The notes under the pieces: generated by a model
What the model saw: only the letters and a program-made list of their open reading frames with translations
Told to the model about the DNA's origin: nothing
The model's database searches: none
Assembly (NCBI GenBank): GCA_013399305.1
Contig: VXAI01000028.1
Coordinates: 2,705,818 to 2,769,817, forward strand
DNA from: Rostratula benghalensis
Lineage: Eukaryota; Chordata; Aves; Charadriiformes; Rostratulidae
Reading direction: 5' to 3'
DNA length: 64,000 nucleotides
In this document: positions 44,605 to 57,969 of the stretch, piece after piece
Numbering within the stretch: position 1 is the stretch's first letter
How the letters are laid out: every line of letters starts with the position of its first letter
Made by a program: the position numbers and the translations under genes

Positions 44605-47600
44605 TCAGATTTGTATACGAAAGAATCAAAGACTCGAACCCTTTCCAAAATGGTTCCAATGTGGTTTAATCCCGCCAGACAATTCCCTGCCTTGCTGCCA
44701 GACCCTGCTTTGAAGTGGCATTGTATAGCGCATGCTGCTAGTGCGTATTCCTGAAAGCTGGAGTGCTGGGAGTAGCCCCACATGCTGAGCAGAAGGCCCA
44801 TGCCCTCCGTCTTGCACACCCACCCCCTCATTCACAAGATCAGAGGGTGGAGAGGGGATGTGGTGCGGCTGGCAGGCGGAGAGGGCTGGAGGAACATGGG
44901 TTAAAAAGTGCCACCCCCAGCACACGCCTGGCGCTTCCTGCTTTTGGCCATGTTTATCATCAACGCTCTCTACGGGAGCACAACCAGCTTGGGTTCATCA
45001 TACCACCACTGCCAGCACTCCAGCGAGAGCATGTCCAGTATCTCCTCCGCTGCTGGGACCTCCACATCCTGCTGAGAGCTTGCACAGCCCTTGGTCACGC
45101 AGGAATACAAAAATCTCCTCCCTTCCCCCTTTCCACCTCTGTATGACCTGGCTATGTACCACCAAAGCATTTCTCCCTTGCATTAGTGATAACAGCCAAG
45201 CACTGTTAAATGTCAGAGTCAACAGGGAAGACGGAATGGAGGACACTGGGAAAGGGCACCAACAGTGGGACAGGCAAGGGTGAAACAGGCTAAAAAGGAG
45301 GGAGGAGCACAGGAGTGTCAACTTTAAAAGAGTAAGTGTAAGCGTCTGCCTTCCCACATACTCCCAATGGCTCAAGACCTTGCATCTGACCATTCTTGGT
45401 TCAGCAGAGACCTGTGGATTCCTCTCCCTTGACGAGTGCTTTTCTGCTCACTGCTGCTTATCTCCCCAGTGACCTACTGCTAGTACACTTCAGACAGTCA
45501 AGTGGCTCAAGTCCACACAATAGCACAAAGGTTAATTTTGTGACCTGGTGCACATTCATTATGATATAATCTCTAATTACATGATCCATTTTTCTTGAAG
45601 TAGGTTTTTCCTGGGGTGTCTAATGCCCATCTTCAGCCTGTTCTGATATAAAACAACCTGGCATCCCCGCACAGCAACAAAACCCTCAAAGATTGATGCA
45701 TCAACAAACCATTTCAGAAATGGTTTTCATCATTTGAGTAACTGCATAATTATGATAAGATAATGAACCAGATTGGTATTATTTCCAGCTTTTTCTTGCA
45801 AAAAGAAATCATGCCAGGAGCCTGGGAATAGTTTCTAATAATTTGTGTGGTATAGGCATGAGCAGATAGTTTTGTTGACAGGGTTTTTGTTTTTAATTTG
45901 GTTAGTTTCATCCTCCTTAGTGCATGCTTCACACACCCTTTGGTCATTTATCAGTCATAGCAGAGAAGAATAAATCCTGGGGAATTTATAAATGCCTTAA
46001 GTCTGGAGCACTTTGCAAATGAAATATTTTTTCCACCATGGGGGTTATTCAGATATTTAAATGTCCAGGTTTTTAAAAGTAAAATGGACTAACTTTTCTG
46101 GCCGTGCCCCCAAGACCTCATGATTGCTCTATGAAAGCTCAAATTTCCACCATTCTGAGTCAAACCCAGACAAATCAATCCATTTCTAGGAGCAGGAAGA
46201 AGGAACTACTTCGGCAGCAGGATAAATTCCATTGCTTACCCTGATAATCTGCAGGATAGATATGAACTCATTTTTGTTCTGAGTTTCAGATCCTCCAAGA
46301 TCTTCCACTTCCTCTATTTTTCTGTTATTTTGACTAATGTACAATATTTTAACAATCTGACTTTTAATCCCTGCCTAATTTCTCTTTGTGTCTATGGGTT
46401 TTTTTGAAGTAGAGAGATACCAGTATCATTTGCAAGACTGGGACTTGTGTATTTCCATGCTTAATGATTGTCTCTCTAACAATTGCCTGTCTTCAGGTAT
46501 ATAGGTGAGGGACTCCCCTGGTTTTTCTGCTGCCATAGCTGGTGTGTGATCATTTAATGACTAAGACCCAAAGGTGTTTTGGGTGCCTAACTCAGACTAC
46601 GGGATGCAAAGCAGCCAAGCATTTTTAGAAGAAAAACAGACATGGAAGAGGTGAAGTTGCAGCAACCCACCCCCGGACCCTCCCCATGTATCTATTTACT
46701 CTAAGTCATATTTCTCTTCTCTCTTCTTGAGAAAATAGCCACAAGCACTTCTTCATTTGCAGGTACAGCTATAGGAAGCTCATATCACTCTATCCTTTTC
46801 TCCAGCAGGAACAAAAACTCTTACCATCTCCCAGTGGACCCTAGGAAAGCAGATAGTTGCTGTTTGGCTTCTATCAGCAAGTGTCTGTCTTCAAGCCCCA
46901 AAGAAGCCTTCTGCCAAACTGCTATATCTCAAAATGTCCTTATTCAGCCATAAGTAACATCCTGCTATTGCCACAGAGGTGCCTACAAATATATTTGGGA
47001 ATATCACCATAAAAGCAAGTGCCTACCTTCGTGTATAATCATCAAACCAGTAAAAAAGATGAAACCAAACTTTCTGCCTTAAAATCATTATGTGTAACCA
47101 TGTAGTTACCAGATTGGCAAAACAAAAAATTGATCAAGGGGCATCAATACAGCTAGAGAAGAGGGTTGGCTCAACTCATCAGCACATCTAAATTTTTATC
47201 TCTGGCACAGTCATGTGTTTACCACTTTTTTAACGCTTGAAAAATGCCGCTGTTCTCCACAACTGTTGTTAGAAAAGTCTGGTTATATTTATACAAACAC
47301 ATAAACATTGTAAGATTAGCTCTTTAGAAATTTTCTGGCTGTTTAGAAATATTCTGAAGACTTTTATAGATGTTCTCAAGCCAATATAATATTTTTTCTT
47401 GTCTTACATATAAAACCTAAATAAATTCAAAATTTCTATGACATGAAACTGCAGTTTCCACTTCTTTTAATTTGCACTTGTAAAAACTGTTGGCCATACG
47501 GAACTCAAGTATGGTTGCAAGTGTTTTATTGTCCCTTGCAGTTCTAGTAATAAAAGTATATTTTAACCAAACTATTATGCTGTTGAACTCTTCATATGGG

Positions 47601-48418
47601 ACCTTGTCTTTCAAAGCAAAATTGAAATGAAAGGGCAAAAATCAACATTTTTTTTAATATATATATATAAATATACTTACACACTTACATGCATGAAGAG
47701 GCTAATTATGATAAACTCAAATTGGTTTTATTGTTATATGATCTGCAAATGTGTATGCTTTATGCTGCCAGACATTCATTACCCCCTATTTATTTTTAAA
47801 AACTTTGTTTACTATGCGATAGGAATCTTTTTAGTATCTTGTCCATCCTGACTGCCAGCTCTCTGGAAGTCCTGGCTGGGATGCAGACATCAGACATATT
47901 AATTTTTATTTCAATAAAAGGATGGATATTAGTGATAACATTGAATAAGTCCTTTAAGTAGTTCAGGTCTAAGTGAACCCCCAAAAGCTATAATGAAGGT
48001 TTTGTGGGAAACCACATCACTCAATTAATGTTTAAACTGGAACAATCCAAGACCAAACTTTTTCCAAACATGAGATAAATAGGAAGAGTTATCAGCCACA
48101 GCTTATAAAAGAACTCATATACTCTTCTTCAGAGCAGAAGTGTTCTATTCCATTAGGACACTCCTTGGTTTCAGCTCAAATTATTTGCAGAATAAATTTC
48201 TACTCACCACGGGTAAGGTTGTGAAACCCTCAGAAAGAATATTTCCTGCTAAAAGTGCCCAAAATTTTCCCATTGAAATTTTTCTTCCTTTTATATAGTA
48301 ATTACTTTTTCCATGTGAATAATTTCCCCCATTGAAAGAATAGCATAGATCTGTTTAAATAGATTTTTTAATTACTCAAAAAAGCAAGCAAAGGATATTC
48401 AGGTTTTACCAAAAAAAA
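44605..48418. other. non-coding stretch, no gene recognised
   Basis: No gene or clear element. The most GC-rich part, 44760-45130, has overlapping open frames on both strands (up to 141 codons) without recognisable domains and is not CpG-rich. An AT run lies at 47648-47680. Confidence 0.55.
47648..47680. repeat. T-run and (AT)n microsatellite
   Basis: A T-run is followed by about seven AT dinucleotides and ATAAATATA. Confidence 0.85.
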
Positions 48419-48438
48419 NNNNNNNNNNNNNNNNNNNN
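48419..48438. other. assembly gap (20 N)
   Basis: Exactly twenty N, flanked by eight A on the left and AAGAG on the right. A homopolymer A run probably broke the assembly; the true gap size may differ. Confidence 0.98.
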
Positions 48439-48439
48439 A

Positions 48440-50405
48440 AGAGAATCCACTGAAAACATCTAACAAATTCTTTACTTTTAGAGGGGATCTGCTCTACTGA
48501 CCCTTACCAAGTGCAGAAATAGCAACTTCAGTCATTTTAATCGCAGGCTAGAAAATGTTATACTAAGCATCCGTACCCATTGCTGAGCAAGTACTAACAA
48601 GATATAGTTATCTAAATAAATTAACAGCTTATCAGCTTCATACTTAGCTCTCCCAACATGCTCAATCAGCATCAAGGACTGCAGAAGTCTTCCATTTATT
48701 TTGACTAAGGTTAAGTTTTTCTCTGTTGTAATCAATATTTTAAATTGATTTTCTGTTCAAGCTATGGTGGCTCTGTACTGCTGATGAAGTGCCTTCTCTG
48801 CCTTCAGCCTTTGTCTGACTGCAGCAGTGCAAAAAGGAGTGCATAATACAAACATTTTGGTAACCAAGTAGAGAGATCGAAGGGTTTCTTTGTCAGAGGT
48901 ATCCTACTTAAATCCCTCAAATAAGAGAAGAGTTCATGAGTGACATCTAGAGGTAATTCTTTAGGATGACTGGGGCAAATGCCTACTGAGGCTCAAGTAC
49001 CTGCCCTAAAGCTGACATCTCACTTGCCAGCATAGGCAGTGCTTGTACACACCGTGAGAGTGGAATGGAATACAGCAACACAGATTTTAACAAGTAGATC
49101 AGGCCAGAAAGTTTTCAGGGAGAAATTATTTTCTGTAAAACTTCGGTGTTCTAGTGTTGCAAAAGAAAAATTGAAAAGCTTAAACGAAATCTTTCCATTT
49201 GAGTCAAGTACGAAATCACTTTTCCCCGCAGAGCACTTAAGTTCAGGTGTCTCTTTTGTCATTCATTTCTGTAGGTCAGAGACCTCTGGCCAGAACTCAT
49301 GTCCCAAACTATTCAGTGCATCTTCTGTTTCCCACAAAACATATCAGAAAAACAACACAAATACAGGGTAGGAAGGAACATTGGAACACCTGGGCTACAA
49401 CTCACCAAAGATGATGAGATGTCATATAAGAGTATGGTATAATATTAAAAACCCTTTAAATCTAGTCACAAACACCATTTTAAAATTTTGTTTTAGTGAA
49501 AAAATGCAGCCAAAAGTACTATGCCACTATGCTAAGAACTTCTCATTCTTGTGGCTCCTGAGACCCAAGCTGGGTGTCAAGGCATCTTCCCTGCCCATAC
49601 TGCCTTCCCACAGGGAACGTGACCTTCTGCTATGAGAGCAAATGTGTCAAGCTGAGCTTCTCCTGTTGACATTGCCAGGACACCCTTCAGCAACACTCAG
49701 ACCAGGCTGTTCAAAAATGGAACAACTGCTTCTCCTGACAAGACCTTGTCCCCTCCTGTCTGGAGATCCCTTCCCTTGGGATAATATGTATATATACATT
49801 AAGTGTCTTACAGCTAGTTTCGGTAGTACCAGGAAGGCTGGCGTCTCTCTCCTTGTCATAATTCAGGATGATGTTGTCTCTCACCTCTAGCAGTGTAAAG
49901 CAGGCTACGAGTACACATCCAGCCAAGGATAATGAGAAAATGTAATATCAAAAAATAGTGGGACCAATAATTTTTCTTGAGCAATGGTCATTTTGGACAT
50001 TTCCGACAACAAGGAGACAAGGGTAAAAGGCTCAAACTAAAAGAAATGAGTGCAATAGTGAGGAATATTAATGAGACGTGAACATCTTGCACAATGATAT
50101 AGATACAAGCTGCTCTGCACAGGAAAGGAAAAGAGCCAAGCCAATAATGGAGTCCCTGCCTGAAGACCTGTGGATACACTGCCGAGTATTACAGTATCAT
50201 CTGGGGTGTGCCTGATAGCTGGAATGCTCTGAAGAGCAGGTGGCTCTTCAGCAGTTAATCTGTCTTTTTCATCATCTGCATTTGCTTGGCATGTTTGGAC
50301 ACATGCATCTCGTTTCTGTGCCATCAGGGAGCTCAACTACAGTTCACCTATATCACATACCTGCAAAATGGTAGGTCTCTTCTCATTTGCTCAGTTTGGA
50401 AGTAT
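48440..50405. other. non-coding stretch, no gene recognised
   Basis: No gene or clear element is seen. The minus-strand phrase CTAGAG|GTGAGAG near 49887 resembles a donor, but no acceptor pair was convincing. Confidence 0.55.
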
Positions 50406-50409
50406 TCAA

Positions 50410-50830
50410 GGTACCTAAAGAAAGCCTTTAATCTGTCATTTAAAATATTATTGTGGTTTAATTCATAAGGAACAATGTTATTTTCATAATGTGCCAAGAG
50501 CACTATTGGCAGCAGTGAGGCAATTATTTATGTGGGTTATCAGTTCACAGAGCTGATTAAGTAACCTGAAATGTGATGATAATGGCTTCCAGTAATGGCT
50601 TCATATCAAAAGGATAATAAATATTATTTGCTGCTTTTTATTATAAGAAATGGGATATATTTCAGTCCTGTTGAAATAAAAGCAAAACTACTATTGTTCT
50701 TTGGAAAAGTCTCCCAATAGCTCTAATTTCTCATCATGTCTATTTCAATATGATCATTTTGTTGCATCAAAATTACCAATGAAATATTGAATATTACGGA
50801 TACATCTGGGTAACTGATGTTAAATCCCAA
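50410..50830. promoter_or_regulatory. candidate conserved non-coding block
   Basis: About 420 AT-rich bases without simple repeats. Words include AATTATTTATG, GAACAATGTTATTTTC (SOX-like ACAAT), GATTAAGTAACC and CTATTGTTCTTTGG (SOX-like ATTGTT). Appearance suggests constraint; not tested. Confidence 0.22.
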
Positions 50831-50839
50831 CCCACTTTC

Positions 50840-53800
50840 AGAGCACCAGAGTGACCTCCCAATTGCAGTGGCTCAGTTTTTATTCCACTGCAAGGTACAG
50901 AGAGCCAGCTACATCCCTTTTGCTTAGATTTAGCCACATAGCATCACACCCTAACTCTTAGACATACTTTTGAGAACATTCAAAAATTATTTTCTGTTAT
51001 GTTTTACCAAAGGAAACTACATCTCGATTTCATTATGATGGAGCTTGGTAAACTGGAGTTGATAAATGAACTACCCTTGCCACTAATAACATTTCTTATG
51101 ATGATCCGTGGTTTTGTCCATCATAAAGTTACTCTGACCTACCTCAAACCCACAGAGTGCCCAGTTATGAAATCCCTGTTCTCAGTGAAAGACGTGCATC
51201 AGCAGAGGTTTTTCCTATGCCTTTAATTATAGCATAACAGTGTAGACCCTATTTAGAATTCACACTGCATGTGCTGATTTGGATGACTTGCCAATGACTC
51301 GGTAGTTTCAGAATTAGATCATTGTAGGTATTTAGAAAAAAAATACAAAACTGGATTAATTTAGAGCTACAGGTATAAAGAAATGTATTTATTTTGGAAC
51401 TTTCAATAATGGTTTGCAAAGACACTTTGTATGTGAAACCTTTCTCAAAAATATCAGTGAAAAAGGAACACACAATATCTTAATTTGGATAGGAAATTTG
51501 TGGATGGAAGGCTGTTGCAATAGCTGCAAGTGCTTTTCTGCTCTGAGGAGACTACTGAACTCATGTCAGCTGGTTTGAATAAGAGCCTGCAGGCTTTTAT
51601 GAACATTTCAGCTCCTATGTATAATATACCTATATAATACCTACAGTTGAATTAAAAAAAAAAAAAAAAAGATGCCCCTCTGTAAGTGCTGTATAAGGTA
51701 TTTGATTTTCAGTTATGCTAAAGAATAAGATCTGAATGAAGCAGCAATATTGCAAAGCAGGATAGTTTTTTATCATAAAAATATACTTTGCAGAGAGAAA
51801 GGAGTAATATATTGCCAGTATCTGTAGGCTAACAGTGTTGGTTTTTTTTCTATTAATCTACAGGCCTATTCTGTAAATTTTGATTAAAAAGAATAATGTT
51901 CCCATTGTGTTTAAAGATACCTCCCCTTCCCTGCCCCCCTTAATAGCTTTCCATACCTACACCCATCAGATCAGTGGTTTGGATTCTAGTCCTTGGCTCT
52001 CAGTACTTAACTTCAGTGAGTGTCTCCTGAATTTCAGAGGCCTAATGTCTGATTATGTTTATAGGAGAACATAGGGCTGGGTGGTGAAATTGATACAAAA
52101 CCCACAAAGGTAAAGACAGTCACCTTTGAAACTCCTGGACAAACTTTTAACTCATATTGAAGAACAAAACCTTGGTAATGAAGATCTGTTTGAGTGTTAT
52201 AGCTAAAAGTCCCGCTACTTTAGAGGCCTCATGTAAGGGTATTAAGATCACTTTATCATTTTCTCCAAATACTTTTTTTCCTAACTGATACTGGAATTTA
52301 CTTTTTATAGAAAACCTTCAGTTTTGTTGAGCTTTCAAGAAGCATTGAATGCTTAATGTTAAGGTTTTTGGTGCATATTTTGGTGTCCAATTCAAGTCAA
52401 AGGGAAACTGATTCAGGATTTGAGCCCAAATGCAGTGCTGAATATGGACTCAAGAGCATAAAAGTTAGCCATTTAATTTTTTAAAATGTTTACCATTCAT
52501 GACTTATATGTATTTCTCATTTTAGTATGCAGAAATTGAAACTATTCTAAGAAATGGTATCAGATATGATGGACAAGTGTGCAACTGCTACGGAAAGCAA
52601 AAAGCTATCATTTTTTCCACCAGAAAGTAGTAGTAATTAAGTGTATAGTTCACCTAGGTAAGAAATACAGTAGGCATAACAAAGCACATCAGTATGTTTC
52701 TACGATGATGCACATTTCAACAACTGTACATCTATTAATTGCAAATATTGATGGGACAGAGGATCTCCATCTTTGATATAACCAGACCTTACCAACCAAG
52801 CAAGAGCAGGAGGGTTTGCCAAATGCTTGTGTAACTGCCTGGCAGATTACAGGGAGGGTGCAGACAGTCCAAGAGACACTGTCCCTTTGTACCTCAAACC
52901 TGACTGAATGCCTGGGTACAACATTTACAGCCCATGTTCAGCCTCTGTCCTCATACTTCACTGCCTAAGCCTGTAGTGGTTGTTTTATCTCATCAAGGAT
53001 CATTGTCAGTGTCAGGTAGATTTATGAAATGTGTCACAACCAGTCATTGGACAAAGCAGCATGACAGCAAAAGAAGTTTAAAATATCCCATCTTATGAAT
53101 CTTATGCTGTGAATCTACAAAACAGGTCACATTTCACTGGAAAGCCTCTGCACAATCTGCCAGGAAAGCCCAGACTATGTAAACATGTAGAGGAAAAATA
53201 AGGTGGATATTTTCTGTTACCTAGCTGTGCGTAAGAATAGGTCATGGTAAACCCTTGCGAATACTAGCAGCAATTAGAGAGACATAGCTGAATTTTACTC
53301 AGGTGATTTAAACTATGAATATCAGGAAGGTCCATTTAGAACCCAGGTAACCAGGAGGGGAACAGATCTGAGAATCTTCCTCCCAAAATGTTACATCAGT
53401 GCAACTCCACTGATATCCGTCCGCTGAAGTATTCTCAACTGACACTTGCCCAAATAATTTCTGGCGTGGGATCCTGATCTTTATCCTCCAGTTACCACTA
53501 GTTACGTTTTCTTAAACAAAAACATCAAGACACGTTCCCTGGGCTCATTGATGACTGTCCACCCCAGCTTCTCCCATCTCCTTTCTTCACTAGTGTGTAT
53601 CCACTCTACTCCCAGTCTCATTTCCCTCCCTGTGATTCGGTGATTCATCTGTAGCCCCGGGGAAGGGCACCTGATTTCATTGCTTAACTGCTGTTACAAG
53701 TTGCTGCACAAATCACCTGGCATTGCAGGATGAGGCTGCCAACAACTTTCTACTAGAGTTAGAGAGCAAGTTTGCAACACCAGCATTCTTATTAAAATCT

Positions 53801-53955
53801 TACTTAATTTATTATGGGGTTATTTCAAATGTATTGCAGTGCTGCCCAAAATGCCACCTCCAGTACTGCTGTACTACCAGCAACTTTCTCCTTCCAAGCA
53901 GAGAACTCAGATGGCCAATTCATATGAAATGCAGTGCCTGCCTTCTTCACCTCCC
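50840..53955. other. non-coding stretch, no gene recognised
   Basis: No gene or clear element is seen. It contains a poly-A run at 51654-51670 with no retroposon body recognised upstream. Confidence 0.55.
51654..51670. repeat. poly-A run
   Basis: Seventeen A in a row after GAATT. There is no recognisable processed gene or SINE body in the preceding few hundred bases. Confidence 0.85.
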
Positions 53956-53962
53956 TGTTCAG

Positions 53963-54011
53963 AGGGTTCCTGCCACAAATTGCAGGAATCTGCCTGTGTG
54001 GGGTGCTGCCG
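53963..54011 (+). other. weak candidate 49-base exon
   Basis: A strong acceptor (CCTTCTTCACCTCCCTGTTCAG) precedes the segment, and CCG|GTGAGT is a good donor at 54012-54017. Two frames are open and neither peptide is recognised. The 154-codon minus-strand frame over the same bases (53825-54289) is equally featureless. Probably a pseudo-exon. Confidence 0.1.
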
Positions 54012-54019
54012 GTGAGTGA

Positions 54020-57000
54020 CCAGGAAGGAGGAGAAAGGGGGTCCAGCTCTCCTGTAGTCCATTCAGCCTCACTCCCAGTAAATACATTCAACCTGACATT
54101 ACCTTTCCAAATCCTAAGTCTATCAGTTCTAGAAGATGCAGAATTTGCAGGATCATAAAAGAAAGAAAAACTATATTTGAAAATGTGGCACATTTGGCGC
54201 AGCGCTGGTTGATGTGAAGAACACCAAAGTACAAAACCATCCCTCAGTTCAGACCCAAAGTGGAAATGAACAGCTCTGCCAACAGACATAAAATTAATTG
54301 CTAGAAAAATAAGAGACAGGCTCAGCTATCCTCTTTCATGATGAACAGATCTATACTGGACCGTGGCACCCTATGTTTTATGTGAGCAAGAGACATGTCC
54401 TGATATAAATCACAGAACTCCAAAGCTAGCCAGCTGCATTTGTTCAGAAATAGCTGCACGCTGAAGGACACTTGTTTCAAAGACAGTCCTTATCAACCTG
54501 AGACTCGTTTATTTCAGGATCCTGCTTTGTTTTAATCACTCTGACATGGTTGGCTTGTAAAGTCATTCTGCTTGTTTATCTGTACATAACTAAAATACAT
54601 GTGGACATCCATCCCCAAGGACCCAAAGCTGCAAATGCACATAAATAACTTCAGATGCACGATTAGTCTCATTGGGTAAACATCAGGGAGGAAGAATAGG
54701 TACTTACAATATTGACATAAGAACAAATTGGTAGAAACTGTCCATGGCTAACCTGAGGCTGAAAATGAGGGAAGACCTTTTAACTATCAACCGAACAATG
54801 TAATGGAATAACTTTCCAGCAGGATGGATGGTAGGCAAAAACTCAGAAAGCTTTACAATAAAACTTGGCTATTTTATGAGAATGATGACCATTGCCTGTC
54901 ATACCACAGGACTGGAATCACTGACCCATGGGGTCTCTTTTGTCCCAGTGTTTGTACGTGACTGAAGTTACTCAGAAGCTTAAATGTTTATAGGATGAGC
55001 CTGGAGCTTGCGTCAGCATAGCTGGCTCAGTTCCATGGGTGTTTCATTCAACCCACCAAATGCACAGAAACACCAAAGGATAGCTTCTTAGTAAAAGCAC
55101 ACATATGCACACATAGACACACTACATATATATAAAATATATAAATATATAAAATAAGCTGTATATTTTTGTATGACAGTTTGAAAATGCAAAAAAGTTA
55201 CTAGTTACTCTATTTAACTAGTTATTTATTTTTATGTGTATTGTAAACAATCTGTATTTCTGCTGCAAATTATATACACATTTATGCACAGATGGTGATG
55301 AGCAAGCCAAATAGCTTTCACTGATCTCTAACGTGGATTATATTAATATTCTTGTTAAGAGAAACCAAAGGAATGTGTTAAACAGAGATGATTTCTTCAG
55401 ATGTCCATAGGGTTATTTAGGAACTTTTTAAGGTTTTCACTGAGAACTATTTGGGCACTGTGCCCCACAACTTCCAACCAGGGTTATGTACCAGGGCATT
55501 AAGGGTTGTCACAGTTTAAGTCATCAAAAACAGCAATAGAATTTAGTCCTAAAGTGGCTTCTGGTGCAGGTCCTTGTATGATTTAGGTCCCTTGATAGTG
55601 TTACCTGTAGCCTATATTGAAACAACAGACAACTTTAAAAGAAAATCTGAATGCACAAAAATAAGCAACCAGAAATCAGAATATTCCAAAATTAAGTCTC
55701 AAAGTGGTAATCTGAACTGTAGTACTCATTATAATATGCAGAACTTCATTCTACAGTTCTGATAGTCTTCAGTACACTGTGGGCTTGACTGCACCTATGC
55801 AAAACCTGCACTTTAGCACCTGAGAAAAGGCTTCCTCTTTCCCTACAGAGTATTTCCCACAAAACATGTTCTTAGTCACATGAGAAAACATTCTTGAATG
55901 AGATAATAATGAAAATGATATTGTGCATCTAACAGAAACCTTACTGAGGACAGAGCTGGTTTCCATCAGGCCATTAGAGCTTTCTTTGAAACCATGTAAG
56001 ATGCAATATTTAGAGATAGTGAAATATATTTATGGCTAATTTCACCATAACATGCATGTTAATAATTAACTTTTAAGAGAACAAGATCAGTATTTCCATA
56101 AAAGAGTAAGACACCGTGATTCTGCAGTTACTCATCATCAGTCATAAGAGCCCAAAGTGGATATAAAATATTCTCCCAAAGCAACTTTCTGTTTGCTCTG
56201 TCTTTTTGTCAACACTGACTTAATGTCAAGGAAAATCAGCCTCAAATTCTTATAGGGTTAATGATCAAGAATAGAGGGGGATTTCCCCAACCATCATTAT
56301 TTCTAAACACAGAAAGATATACTTACTTGTTTACGTTTATTTGCATTTGCATCTGATCTTTTGATCAGTGGCAATACTAATGATACAGCTATGAGAACCT
56401 GCAAATCCATTTACCAGATCTTTTTCTTACTTATCTTAGAAATTCCCTTTAAAAAAAAGATAAATGTGTGTTTCTCCAACAGAACTAGCTTGGATAGAGG
56501 CCTATTGGCCTGGGTGTTCCCTGTAGGAGAAGATTTCTGACTCCTGTTGTGGGAGAAACTCCTACTTGTCCTTCCCCAAGGGAGAAAGATACTGCCAGGG
56601 AATTACAGCAATAAGCCTCCAGGTCCCTGTCAAGCTCCAACCATCTCAATGAGTTATTAGTCCCTTAGGACTCAAGAGACCTCAGGGAGACTGAAAAGAG
56701 CTGCTTCTTCTACAGATGACCCAACCCATAACCGCAACAAACAGGCAAGAGGAGCATCCTTTGCCAAAGTCAGGGTTGGAAATTGTGGGAGCCCAGTAAG
56801 GCCATGGAGTGAGTAGCTGAGAAGGCTTCCCTGCCCCATTCAGGGGTAGATGGTCCCTGCTGCAGCAGTGCATGATCACAACCTGCTTTCTCTCTGTTTG
56901 CTGAGGCTCCCAGAGCAGTCCCAGCCACTTGGACTGCCCACATGCTGGCAGGACAAGCTACTGCACCAACTGCAGCTGGAGCACAGTGGAGTTTTGCCAG

Positions 57001-57508
57001 GAAGTCCAGTGAAACTTGGCCTGAGCCAGCCTGCTCCTAGACACACATGTAGGTCCTTAGAGAAGAAAAAAACCACGGTATTCTATAGGACAGGCAGGGG
57101 AGCTGGACTACCAGCAGAGAGCATGCCAACTCACAGCAGGTTTGGCTGACCAGGGTTGCTATGCATCCTCATGTTTCACCACATCCTTGTGTTTCACAAG
57201 AGCGGCCTCTGAAGTGCAAGGGGCTGGCAAGGTGTATTGAACAGCTCTGCAAGCCCCTGGGAAGACAGGCTGAGCAGAACTCTGCTGCAGTGGGACACAA
57301 CTGCTGCTGGGTGGGAGCACAGCATAAAAGGAACAGGTTTCATGTTCACAAGACCCAGTTGAGTGGGTATCTGCCCACCAGGGAGCAGGTTTAGCTCCCA
57401 GCCCAGATGCCGGCACTTCAAACGCAGAAGAGAAGGAAGGAAACACTCTCTGAGCTGTTTTGTGGTGGAACAAGTGGGCCCAACGACTGAGTCACATTCA
57501 TGGCAGTA
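54020..57508. other. non-coding stretch, no gene recognised
   Basis: No gene is recognised. An AT-rich compound microsatellite lies at 55098-55156. The more GC-rich part 56800-57480 has overlapping open frames on both strands, none with recognisable content. Confidence 0.55.
55098..55156. repeat. CA/AT-rich compound microsatellite
   Basis: CACACATATGCACACATAGACACAC is followed by TATATATAAAATATATAAATAT. Confidence 0.8.
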
Positions 57509-57510
57509 CA

Positions 57511-57621
57511 CAGAATCATGGAATCATTTAGGTTGCAAAGGACCTTTAAGATCATTGCATCCAACCATCAACCTAACACTGCCAAAAACCAGCACTTAAC
57601 CATGTCCCTATCACTACGTCT
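57511..57621 (-). mobile_element. CR1 3' tail fragment, reverse orientation
   Basis: On the plus strand it begins with the inverted tail CAGAATCATGGAATCATTTAGG. It continues 'AAAGGACCTTTAAGATCATTG' and 'CCAACCATCAACCTAACACTG', then 'AGCACTTAACCATGTCCCTA'. The last phrase matches the end of the coding remnant and 3' UTR of the copy at 30419-30978, so the two may belong to related subfamilies. It is truncated to about 110 bases. Confidence 0.88.
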
Positions 57622-57915
57622 ACAGCTAGGTCTAAGAGGAAAAGCACATTTCTTATCCTCATGAGAAATGCACTGGCACCTTTTGTCCTCTACCCTGTGC
57701 CTAGGCACTGATTTATTCATTGACAGTCATCTTGGGGCACTTTTGCACCACACTTTCCATGATGCTCTGATGACAACACCTTAAATATTCTAACAGTCAT
57801 TTTTATTTTATGTGTTTCATTTTCTCTACTCTTTGTAAAGTATTCATGCAGGTGCTTCATACAATAACCCATTCCTGAGGACAAAAACAATGTTAATTTG
57901 AAGTTGATCTCTTAC

Positions 57916-57967
57916 CTGACCAGATGTCTACCGCACACACATCATACATGGTGGCAGCAAGGTCAGG
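57916..57967 (-). other. candidate exon with Kozak-context ATG
   Basis: On the minus strand the segment follows an acceptor-like CTTTACTTTCCAAATATGCCAG and ends in CAG|GTAAGA, a consensus donor (57915 down to 57910). Inside it GCCACC immediately precedes an ATG (57949 down to 57947), a near-ideal Kozak context. The frame then reads M-Y-D-V-C-A-V-D-I-W-S before the donor and stays open upstream for about 25 more codons. The structure would fit a short first coding exon. No family was recognised, no promoter or CpG island lies upstream, and no downstream exon was found, so a chance pseudo-exon is quite possible. Confidence 0.15.
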
Positions 57968-57969
57968 CT

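Noticed and set aside
53825..54289. 154-codon minus-strand open frame
   Set aside because: No domain, no matching neighbours, and overlaps plus-strand frames; chance is sufficient.
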